From: Rhizophagus irregularis
Taxonomy: Eukaryota > Glomeromycota > Glomeromycetes > Glomerales > Glomeraceae
Reading direction: 5' to 3'
Assembly: GCF_026210795.1 (NCBI RefSeq)
Contig: NC_089433.1
Span: forward strand, 4,055,001-4,119,000
DNA length: 64,000 bases
Under the pieces are notes generated by a model that did not search any database, had not been told where the DNA came from, and worked only from the letters and a program-made list of their open reading frames with translations. This document shows positions 47,706 through 58,311 of the stretch, in pieces; the first letter of the stretch is position 1, and each line of letters starts with the position of its first letter. Made by a program: the position numbers and the translations under genes.

Positions 47706-49247
47706 TAAATATACGATATCTTTTTACATCAGATTAAGTGTATTAATTTTATTCGAAAATTGTAGTATAAATTCAAGTTTAAAGTATATAAATGTTATTT
47801 TTTTGTGCAATTTCTAATATACTATTTATTAACCATTGAGTTATTATATTTTATCCAATAAATTATTTTTAAAATTTTCAATTCATTAATTTATCTCAAT
47901 CCATAATCTAATCGTCCTACATAACATTTGTCAATTAACTTCATATAAAAGTATGTTTTAGCAAAATTAATTTCGTAAAACATAACTATTGTAATTATCT
48001 TAATATTTTTAATTGAATATATATACCATGATCTCTATAATTTACATATAAATTCCTTAATTGCTTAATCTAAAGTTTTCATTGATTCTAAAGGCTGATT
48101 TATTGTCCGAAACGTAGCGTAGGACCGTTTACTTCTAAACATTTCAGATGCAATGTGCATGATTATCGACTAATAGATTTGTATTTAGTTTACGTTTTCA
48201 ATGTACTGTACATGTTACATGATGTAAATAATAAATTGATTATGCTTCGGACCTGCGTTCACTAGTCTAAAATATTTACAATAATTGAATAATTGAGAGA
48301 ATTAGTTATTCATATATGTAGTATATTTATAACTAATATTACCTGTTACGCAAAGAAAATAATTAATTCACAATTCATACAAGAATCGGTGAAATACTAA
48401 GGGCGAATCAGTCAAATCACTGTTAATTTTTTATTAGTAAGTAGAAAACCAGAGCGCATACTAATAAATTCACGAAGTGAAACTTTATCTTCTACTATCT
48501 CTAATTAAAAGAAAAATTATATTAAAAAGGAAGATGAACACTATATTTTTTAACCATAATTGCTAATTTTAATATTAAATTTTATTATATAAATGATGTC
48601 TTTATTAGAAGGAATATTAAATACAAATATCATATGATACATATATTTTTTGATTTTCATTAATAAAACTGTCCGATTTTTTATGCGGATTACTAATTAA
48701 TTTTTTTACTAGAACTAGTATCGATACAACTAATAATAAAAAAGGCCTACGATACATATTAAAATTTACACTAAATAATAAAAACGATTCCTCGTTAATG
48801 ATCCTAAATTACCATAATTTTTAATTTTAATATTACATTTTAAATATAATAAATCTTCTAAAGTCCAAGCTAAATACCAAACTTAAGGCCGGAAAGTGTA
48901 ACTTATCTGAAATTTAATTAATTAAAAGAGTGTAATAACATTCTTAATGGTCCATCCATTCGTCAGTTCGAGGCATAATGGTTCGGTCAGGCACTAGTAT
49001 TATATCAAATGGATACAATATACAGAGCAAATTTCATTAGTATTCGAGTACTATCAAAAGGAAAAATTCTTTTTATTATTGTCAACTGCGCAGTATGTCG
49101 CACTAATCAACTAAATTCCACAAAGTATGGCGTTTATTTTAATTTGGAAAGAATCTGCGTCAGTCAACCATAAATAAATTCAAAATGGTTTAAACATAAT
49201 TTTATACTCTTTCTCCCACATTAAATTTATTTTTTCTTTACCAAAAT
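47706..49247. other. Intergenic part of the tandem unit
   Basis: Same order of modules as in the two preceding units: 3' flank to about 48290, middle module near 48660-48830, 5' module from about 48840. No gene seen. Confidence 0.6.
49156..49162 (-). promoter_or_regulatory. TGCGTCA box
   Basis: It lies in GGAAAGAATCTGCGTCAGTC, 92 bases before the ATG at 49248. Confidence 0.4.
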
Positions 49248-50753
49248 ATGTCAACACAATTTCTTTCAAAATTAAGTCAAAACTATATTGAGTTATTAGA
49301 TGACGATGAATATTATGATATCACTATTGAAGTCGGCGAAGATCCTAATGTAAAAATCCTTCGTGCACATATGAGCATTTTGTGTTACCGTTCTCCATAC
49401 TTGCGAAGAATTTTGGCTTCTAATAAAAATCGAAATAAGGAGAATATATTATCTCATATTAAATTATCAAAAATATCGCCCGAAGTTTTCCAAATTATCT
49501 TGAAGTAAGTTTGCATACAATAAATTAAATGCGAAATATTATAGTCTCAAATGTTCAAATTCGAACTTTAAATTTTCGTATTATAGGTATATTTATGGTG
49601 GTACTCTTTCATTGAATGAACAAGACACTTTAGAAATTCTCAAAATTTTAATCGCTGCGGAAGAATTGCTTCTTCAAGAATTAGTTGATTATTTACAAAA
49701 ATATTTTATTGAGAATAAATCCGAATGGATGGAACAACATTTTGAACTTATTCATAGAACAAGTTTTCAATCAAATTCATTGTTAGAACTTCAACAATTT
49801 TGTACGAATTTTATGGCAAACTCTCCGGAGAAAATATTTAAATCACTTGATTTCACGTCGCTTCCTGAAAAATCCTTAGTACAACTTATTAAAAGAGATG
49901 ATTTACAAATGAAAGAAATCGAAGTTTGGGAACATGTATTAAAATGGGGACTTGCACAAAATCCCACAATTCTTCCAGATCCTAATACTTGGTCAGATGA
50001 TGATTTTAAAAAAATGGAAAATACTTTACAACATTGTTTATCTTTAATTAGATTTTTTAGTTTATCATCCAAAGATTTTTTACAAAGTATTCGTCCTTAT
50101 AAAAAACTCTTAAAACGTCAACTTTATGAAGATTTATTAAATTCTCATTTGGATCCTGATAGTAAACCAAGCGATAATATTTCACTTCCTAGAAATATTA
50201 AAATTGACACAATTATTAATTCGAAAATAGTTAATAATTTAAATATTATTTTAACTATTTCAAGACAAATTGATAAATTGGATATTAAAAATAATTTCGC
50301 TCGTTTAAAAGAACCATATAACTTTCGATTATTATTAAGAGGGAGCCGAGATGGATTTACACCTAAAAAATTTCATGAATTATGTGATGATATACCCCAT
50401 ACTGTTACATTTATTAAAGTAAAAGGAAAAGACGAAATACTTGGTGGATATAATCCGATAATATGGAAATCTTTTGGTGGTTGTGGAAAAACTATGGATA
50501 GTTTTATTTTTTCTTTTAAAAATGATAATGTCGAAGATGGAATAATTAGTTATGTGAAACATACAGATTATGCAATACGTTATAACTTTAGCATTGGTCC
50601 ATTTTTTGGTTATGACATTATTACATGTGCTCGAAATGGATCTGAAGTTTTCAATGATATTCGTTATAGTAAGAATTATTACGAAAAAAAGATGAGATAC
50701 CGAAGGTCAATTTTCTATGGAAGATTTTGAAGTATTTCAAGTTATAAAGAGAT
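49248..50753 (+). pseudogene. BTB-BACK-TLDc gene with a late frameshift
   Basis: Exons 49248-49504 and 49587 onward. The frame is open for 466 codons to 50730, but about two bases are missing near 50693 relative to paralogues (GATGAGATACC where others have GATAAGAGATACC). The protein therefore ends KKMRYRRSIFYGRF. The family ending (EDFEVFQVIKR) sits in another frame and stops at about 50753. Up to that point all domains read normally; the loop is GYDIITCARNGSEVFNDIR. Only the last TLDc strand is altered, so a partly functional protein is conceivable. The 5' two thirds is nearly identical to the 46196 gene, while the TLDc half is divergent. Confidence 0.75.
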
Positions 50754-51991
50754 AGATATATGAAATATTCTTACTAAAGAAACAAAAATATTGTTGTTGA
50801 TAAATTATCATGAGAGATCCCTTTTTAAGTAATTATGGCAATTATAGGCGTATTTAAAGATTCAATATTTTTGACTTTTTATATTTAATCTAGATTGAGT
50901 ACTATAAAATGATGATTTTTAACTTTCACAATTTTTAAAAAATCAAATAAGTATAGAAAGTTAAAAGTTTTCATCTATTTAAGTGTTGAGTTTGTAATTT
51001 GATCAAAAAGAAAAAACAATATTGTTTATAGAATACAAAACATAATCAATTTCTTTTATTGTGAAATTTCAATACTGCACTCTGGTTTGGAAATAAAATC
51101 AGTATATTTTATAAATATATTAAATCAAAATTATTTTTATGCTTCATCTTTTAGCTCATCGTTTTGTTTACATTTAAAATCCGTGATAATAATCTAAAGG
51201 TTAGGTTTGAGTTTGCGTGCAACCAAGCCAAAAAAAATCATGCAAAAATTCTTTTAATACCAGGTGACAGGTGGAAAGCTATTACAATAAATTTTTGGAC
51301 GCTGACTGAAATTATGATTCCAACCTCGAAAAAATGAATGCGTTTTACTAAATGGTTTTGACCACCTCAGAACTTTTATATATATTTTGGGTTGTCAATC
51401 CGTGTTTTATTTATATTTCATGTTTTTCCCGTAAATATTGAAATTTATAATATCCAACATGAAAATTATTCGGCTTGTAGCAGGTACACGTAATATTTAT
51501 AGATAAACAGAGTGTAACGTCTTTCTTATTCAAAAAAGACCATTCACATTTAAATCCTTTGGATACTTTTAATAATTAAAATCTTTTCTCGTGTTCTTTT
51601 TTTCAAAATAGCAAGGCATTAGTACTATATTAATTATTACGTTTAAATTTTTATTGAATTTAGGGTTTAGGGCTTTTAGTTAATGCAAGCTAGCTATACA
51701 CTAATTCTTAATCGCAATTCACAAAAAAAAAATAAAATAAATGAGTTATTTATGAAAGCAATCAGTATAAACCTTAATTAATATAAAAATTATCGTTAAA
51801 AAATTATTTTTAATTTTAGTACGTGAAAAATATTATATTGGAGTATACCAAACATTTCAAGCATTTCAGTAATACAAGCCACGCGCAAGATACTAATTTT
51901 GGCTATCTGGATCAATTATAAATCATGCGGAACTTCCATTTTTATAAAAATTTCAAATTTCTTTCCTTCTCTTTTTTTTTAAAAAAAAAAA
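50754..51991. other. Intergenic; tandem-unit flank absent
   Basis: The 3' module found after the preceding genes does not continue here, so the duplication ends inside or just after the 49248 copy. No gene seen. The T9/A12 tract at 51972-51992 precedes the next start. Confidence 0.5.
51972..51991. promoter_or_regulatory. T/A self-complementary tract abutting ATG
   Basis: Nine T followed directly by an A run that merges with the ATG at 51992. It is the same arrangement as before the 21993 start. Confidence 0.4.
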
Positions 51992-53502
51992 ATGTCTGTT
52001 CAATTTTTTTCAAAATTAAGCCAAAACTATATTGGATTATTAAAAGACGATGAATATTATGACATAACGATTGAAGTGGGTAAAGATCCTAACGTAAAAA
52101 TATTTCGTGCTCATATGAATATTTTGTGTTACCGATCTCCATACTTGCGAAGAATTCTGGCTTCTAACAAAAATCGAAATAAGGAGAATATATTATCTCA
52201 TATTAAATTTTCAAATATATCATCGGAAAATTTTCAAATTATTTTAGAGTAAGTTATATATTTAAAATTTAGTATATTATAAATATTTATTTATTAAATT
52301 TTATAATCATATAGGTATATTTATGGTGGTATTCTTTCGTTGAATGGACAAGAAATTTTAGACATTATGAATATCTTGGTAGCTGCAGATGTGCTCCATC
52401 TTCAAGAACTTGTTGATTATTTACAAACATATTTAGTTGAAAATAATCCTGAGTGGATAGAACAACATTTCGGGTTTACTCAACAAATTGCTTCACGTTC
52501 TAATAATTTACTAGAACTCAAAGAATTTTGTACAAGATTAATGGCTAAATCTCCTGAAAAAATACTCAAATCAATCGATTTTACTTCACTTTCTGAAAAA
52601 TCTTTGATTTCACTTATTAAAAGAGATGATTTACAAATGAGAGAGGTTGAAGTATGGAAATATATATTAAAATGGGTCTCGCACAAAACCCCACACTTCT
52701 TCCTGATCCTAATATTTGGTCGTATGATGATTTTAAAACAATGAAGAATATTTTACAAAATTGTTTACCTTTGGTCAGATTTTTTAGTCTATCATCTAAA
52801 GAATTCTCACGTAAAGTCCGACCATATCAAAAGCTCTTAGACCATCAGCTCTATGAAAATTTGTTGAGTTATTATTTGGATCCTGAAATTGTTTCAACTC
52901 ACAAAATTTTACGTCCCAGAAAAACAGTCCTATTAGATAATGACACTCAGATTATTGAATCTCGAATTATTGATCTTAATATTGCTTCAACTATTTCAAA
53001 GTGGATTGATAAAATTGTTATTAATGATGATAATTTTAGAGAATTTTATTTACCATACAAATTTGAATTATTGTTGAGAGGTAGTAGAGATGGATTTACA
53101 CCTAAAAAATTTCACAAATTATGTGATAATGAATATAATACCATTACCTTTATTAAAGTAAAAGGAACAGAAGAAATTCTTGGTGGGTATAATCCATTAA
53201 AATGGGAATCTTCTAATTCTTGGGGTATAACTAAAGATAGCTTTATTTTTTCTTTTAAAAATAAGAATATTAAAGATGCAATTATTAGTAATGTAAATAA
53301 TATAAATCGTGCATTAAATTATGATCCTAGTCGAGGACCACAATTTGGCGTTGATATTGTATGTGGCACCTCCGATATGTCTACGTCTAAAGATTACAAT
53401 CACACTTACTGTAAAAAGAATTTTTATGAAAAAGCAATAAGAGATACTTCAGGTTATTTTACTATAGAAGATTACGAAGTATTTCAAATAATGAAGAGTT
53501 AG
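51992..53502 (+). pseudogene. Divergent BTB-BACK-TLDc gene, one-base frameshift in BACK
   Basis: Exons 51992-52248 and 52315-53502. The reading frame changes at a G run (52674-52676, GGG where intact paralogues have GGGG), giving a stop at 52744. Beyond it the frame is open to the end (DYEVFQIMKS). Apart from this base, all domains are complete. It is the most diverged near-full copy: BACK reads HFGFTQQIASRSNNLLELKEF, and a linker has HKILRPRKTVLLDNDTQIIES. A single homopolymer change in an otherwise clean gene could be an assembly error; the alternative is very recent loss. Confidence 0.65.
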
Positions 53503-53829
53503 ATGTATTTTAAAGTATTGCTAGATTAAGTCTTTATAATAAATACATTTACATATATTTTACAATAAAATAAACTTCAGTTAACCATTATCAGTTATTT
53601 AACAGCTCATTAATGAATTTTCATAAAGTTTGTAATAAAGTTTGTGCTTTTAAAAACGTTGTACTAAATCTGACTAGTGCGAAAGTAAAATTGTTCTATA
53701 ATCTAGTAGTGTCTTAGCGACCTTGCATTATTCTTTTGATAAACTTTTGAAAGTGACTATATAAAGCTTTAATTAATAACTAACGATACAAGTTCTATTT
53801 TTTTTTGACAACCAACTATTCTTAAGTAA
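53503..53829. other. Intergenic, nothing recognised
   Basis: AT-rich spacer between the 51992 copy and the relic; no feature supported. Confidence 0.5.
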
Positions 53830-54145
53830 GACAATTTATATATTATCGTTCTCCATACTATTTACGATAGGCCTTGGTTTTAATAAAAAGGATAAGTAAC
53901 GTTATAACATGTATCAGGAGTTTTTCAAATTATTTTTAAGTACTGAAGAAATTCTTATCATCGAATATTCAGTAATTATAAAAATGAGAGTCATTTAATT
54001 CTTGAGTATAAATAAAAATGATTTTATTTTCTCTTTCAAAAATTAAAGATGTGATTTTATTATAAAAAAAAAAAAAGATGAGAGATATGATACTATTGAA
54101 TAATTTCGATAAAAATTATGAAGGTATTTAAATAAATATTCTAAA
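53830..54145 (+). pseudogene. Collapsed relic of a BTB-BACK-TLDc gene
   Basis: Ordered scraps of the family compressed into about 300 bases: TATCGTTCTCCATAC-TATTTACGA (BTB, YRSPYLR), CAGGAGTTTTTCAAATTATTTT (end of exon 1), GAAGAAATTCTT (EEIL of TLDc), GATTTTATTTTCTCTTTCAA (FIFSF), then a GATGAGAGATATGATAC...GAAGGTATTT end. Exon 2 between BTB and TLDc is gone. It is an old, internally deleted copy in the same orientation as its neighbours. Confidence 0.65.
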
Positions 54146-54283
54146 TCTTTTGTTTGATAAATAAAAACAACTTAATTAAAAGAATAATCAAATTTTATAT
54201 CGACTTACTTTTTATAAATCTGAAATCTCTTTTTTAATCAACTAAAAATTTTATCATTGAAGTTTATCTAATTAATTATTATT
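54146..54283. other. Short spacer
   Basis: Nothing recognised. Confidence 0.5.
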
Positions 54284-54285
54284 TA

Positions 54286-54456
54286 CACTGGAAGTCTCGA
54301 TAACCGGAACTTCAATAAACCGGAACCTTCAAAGTTGAGCCGGGAACGGATTATCATAGTACAATAGATATATCGGATTAGTAATTTATTTTCGATATAT
54401 CGGATTTCTTGATATGTCGGATTTTTCTAAGGATTAGTTTATCGAGACTGTCTGTG
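54286..54456. mobile_element. Pogo/Tc1-mariner-type MITE, 171 bp
   Basis: The termini CACTGGAAGTCTCGATAA (left) and CACAGACAGTCTCGATAA (right, inverted) match at 14 of 18 positions, with a perfect AGTCTCGATAA core. A TA dinucleotide flanks each end (54284-54285 and 54457-54458), the target duplication of this superfamily. CTCGATAACCGGAA is the style of end known from pogo/Tigger-like elements. Internal TATATCGGATT words repeat three times. No transposase coding. Confidence 0.8.
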
Positions 54457-54458
54457 TA

Positions 54459-55657
54459 AAATAATTTATTATTGTAATCTATGTAATCCCTTGCTTCATA
54501 AATTTAAACAATTTATATTATTTGCATTATTTACATTATAGTAGAATTATTGTCTATTTTACGTGTCAACTTTCTTTTTTCGAAAATAAAAAAAATATAA
54601 TATATATTCAGGTTTCAAATAAGCCTTTTGATAATAAAAAATTTCTCTAGTATTCTCAAAAAAAAAGTGAGTTATTAAATTAATTTGAACTTTTAATATT
54701 GTTTGAATATTAATATAAAGAATTTTTCAGCGGTAAAGTATGAAAAAATTTTATCATATAAAAGATGTACAAGGGTATTTCAATTTATGAAATAATCGGT
54801 ATTAATACTTTAATAAAGATCTATGATAAACTTTTCCAGCTAAACGAAAAAAGGAAATATTGCTTGTCCCTTCATTAGTTCATTTTTGCTAAAGATTATT
54901 TTTTCATATTATAGATATATTTATAATTAACATTAAGATTACGAAAAAATGGTTTATAAAAACAAAAAAAATTGACATCTTTGTGTAAAAAATTTTATTT
55001 GTTTAATTATAGGTTTACATTTATATAAGATTATCATTTTTTTTTTAAAAAAAACAATGAATTTATATGATACAAAAAAATATTTTTAAATACTGAGCTG
55101 TTATCTTGGATTAAATAACTCAATAAGAAATTTCCCTACTTCCAAAGACGACCATTTTATTTAATTCATTATTTAGTATATTTGATAGTATTTTAAATCT
55201 ATTATATATAGTATAATCCATTTTGTATAATTATGTAATCTTTTTCTAGACTTAAATAATTAATAAAATGCTTTACTAATTTAAAAATATATGTATATAT
55301 ATAGTATAATCTTTTTAACTAATTCCATTAGTCTCCGTTAACGTTTACTTTGTTATTAATATCCATAAATAGTATACGAAATTGAAAGTTTAATTTAGTA
55401 TATATTGATATATATTTTTTCATTTAAGTTAAATGACGAAGCTTGAAAAAAATTCATGCGGTTATTTATAAATGATTAGCAACAATATGTGTTACGTCGT
55501 ATTTAAAAACTTAATTTTATTTTGGAAAGAATTTACATCAATGTTTTTCATATTGGTCACGATTGAATAGCTGTGTTACATGAGTAAAATATATAAATTT
55601 ACCCAATGATTAATGATTAATTGTATTTCTCTCCGGCATAAACTTGCATTTTAAGTT
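54459..55657. other. Intergenic with possible 5' scraps of the family
   Basis: No gene. Two echoes of the BTB-BACK-TLDc gene structure are visible: CATATTATAGATATATTTAT at 54906-54925 (like the intron end and exon 2 start) and a T/A tract followed by ATG at 55037-55058, after which no family sequence follows. TATATA-rich runs lie at 55290-55310. The right end has GGAAAGAATTTACATCAATG (55523-55542), a degenerate version of the array promoter module. Confidence 0.4.
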
Positions 55658-57171
55658 ATGTCAACACAATTTCTTTCAAAACTAAGCCAAAATTATATTG
55701 AAATATTGGCAGATGATGAATATTATGACGTCACAATTGAAATTGGCGAAGATCCTAATGTGAAAATTCTTCGTGCTCATATGAATATTTTGTGTTACCG
55801 TTCTCCATATTTACGACGAACTTTAGCGTCTAATAAAAAAAATAAAGCCAATATTTTGTCTCATATTAAATTACCAAATATATCACCTGAGGTCTTTCAA
55901 ATTATTTTAAAGTAAGTTTATAGGCAATAAATTAATATGTAATACCATAAATTTTCAAATATTCAAATAAGAAATTTAAATTTTTGTATAGGTATATTTA
56001 TGGTGGTATTCTCTCATTGAATGATCATGACACTTCAGAAAATTTCAAAATTTTATTGGCTGCGGATGAGCTGCTTCTTCAAGAGGTAGTTGATTATTTA
56101 CAGAAATATTTTATTGAGAATAAGTCTGAATGGATGGAACAACATTTTGAACTTGTTCATAGAACAAGCTTTCAATCAAATTCTTTGTTAGAACTTCAAC
56201 AATTTTGTACGAATTTTATGGCAAACTCTCCAGAGAAAATATTTAAGTCACTTGATTTCACATCACTTCCTGAAAAATCTTTAGTACAACTTATTAAAAG
56301 AGATGATTTACAAATGAAAGAAATTGAGGTTTGGGAACATATATTAAAATGGGGCCTTACACAAAACCCCACACTCCTTCCAGATCCTAATACTTGGTCG
56401 GACGATGATTTCAAAACAATGGAAAATACTTTACATAATTGTTTATCTTTAATCAGACTTTTTAGTTTATCATCTAAAGAGTTCTTGCAAAAAGTTCGTC
56501 CTTATAAAAAACTCTTAAAAGGTCAACTTTATGAAGATTTATTAAATTCTCATTTGGATCCTGATAGTGAACCAACCAATAATATTTCATTTCCTAGAAA
56601 TATTAAAAATGATAAAAGTATTGATTCAAAAATTATTAATAATTTAAATATTATTTCAACAATTTCAAGACGAATTGATAAAATGGTAATTAATAGCAAA
56701 TTTGATCATTTAAGAGATTTATATTTACCATATAAATTTCAATTATTGTTAAGAGGAAGTCGAGATGGATTTACTCCTAAAAAGTTTCATCAATTATGTA
56801 ATAATATACTTTATACTGTTACATTTATTAAAGTAAAAGGAACGGAAGAAATTCTTGGTGGATATAATCCTTTGAAATGGGAATCTTCTGGTGGTTATAA
56901 TAAGGCTAAAGATAGTTTTATTTTTTCTTTTAAGAATAATAATACTAAAGATGTAATTATTAGTAATATAGAAAATACAGAATATGCATTTTTTAATGAC
57001 CCTATTATTGGTCCATATTTTGGAGAAGACCTTATTATACATTCATATCAAGAATCTAAAGGTTATAGTCAAATATGTTGTAAAAAGAGTCATTATGAAA
57101 AAAAGATAAGAGATACCGAGGATCAATTTTCTATAGATGATTATGAAGTATTTCAGATCACAAAAAGATAA
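55658..57171 (+). CDS. BTB-BACK-TLDc protein, intact, 477 aa
   Basis: Exons 55658-55911 and 55992-57171. BTB: YYDVTIEIGEDPNVKILRAH, SNKKNKANILSHIKL. Exon 2 opens YIYGGILSLNDHDTSENF. BACK: EVWEHILKWGLTQNPTLLPD, and LIRLFSLSSKEF with Leu replacing the usual Phe. The linker RRIDKMVINSKFDHLRDLYL is of the 813/9644 type, not the WIDKLDARNNF type of the 39-47 kb array. The TLDc loop is GEDLIIHSYQESKGYSQIC. The gene thus combines left-cluster and array-type segments. Confidence 0.92.
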
Positions 57172-58311
57172 AAAAAAATAAATATACAATATTTATTTTA
57201 CTTGAAATGTATAGTTTAATTTAGAAATATTCAAATTTTAGGATTTATACACGTTATTCTCATACAAATTCTTCAATAAAATTTTGAATATTACCTAAGT
57301 TGTTGTTTTATTTATGTTTTTATAAATTTAATTATTTTCGATAAATTAGTATTTAATTATTTTCAAATTTCATTTCATTAATTTTATCCCAGATCCTTAG
57401 TTTAATACGACATAATACGTACAATTTAGCTTCAAATAAATGTATTTTAATTATATTTTAATTTATTGTATTGCTAATCACCTCTCTGTTCCGGTACAAA
57501 TGAAGAATGGGAGAGCGTAACAGCATGACAAATTTTATTCTCCAATGCAACGATTAACATTAACTTTGAGTAACTTTTCTTTCAATCACCTAATCCTTTA
57601 CATTTAGGAAATGCGTGAAATACCAATAATTGTTCAATACAACTAAACTTAATAAGCCATAGTACTAACTATTGTATCAATTTTAATATCTCCTTCTAAT
57701 GAGTAAAAAATAAATTTCACAAACTTTATTAGCCTTACGTATAAATTCTTTAGTTGCTTAAAGTTTTCATCGATTTTAAAAAGCTAGTTTATATGCATCA
57801 AATAAAAACAAAATATCGAGAATGAGCATTAGTAACTTACAAATTTTAGTGAATACTCCATATAAACATATTTATTACTAAAAAATGATCGAATGATCAA
57901 ACCGTTAACTAAGACTAGTATCGATGCTACCGATAATATTAAAAATCTACGATATTAAGCAGTTATTAAATTTTTACTCATTTGACAAAAACCGAAAATA
58001 TGACTCTTCTTTTTTATTATTGATTCTCATGGCTTAATACTGTTAATAAATGTTGTTTATTTGTTTATTTTTTTATATTAGTGAAGATTTTGATTTTTTT
58101 TTATTGTCTATTGCATAGTGTATCATAATAATAAATGATTATCGACAAACTATGACGTAATGAAAACTTAAAATTTTAATTTGGAAACAATCTGCATCAA
58201 TATTTATATTTGAAATAAATTAAATAAATTAAAATAAATTATTTAAACTTTAAACTTTTGTAGTTTTATGCACTTTCTCCCACATTAAACTAATTTTTTT
58301 TTTACTAAAAT
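57172..58311. other. Intergenic; contains the empty site of the 60123 MITE
   Basis: No gene. 57480-57560 (CTCCAATGCAACGATTAACATTAACTTTG) is paralogous to 60100-60345, where the MITE is inserted. 57830-58020 is likewise paralogous to 60590-60790. The right end is the promoter of the 58312 gene. Confidence 0.6.
58153..58159 (+). promoter_or_regulatory. TGACGTA box
   Basis: TGACGTA lies 159 bases before the ATG at 58312 (context CTATGACGTAATG). A degenerate array-type site, GGAAACAATCTGCATCAATA, sits about 27 bases further downstream. Confidence 0.3.
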
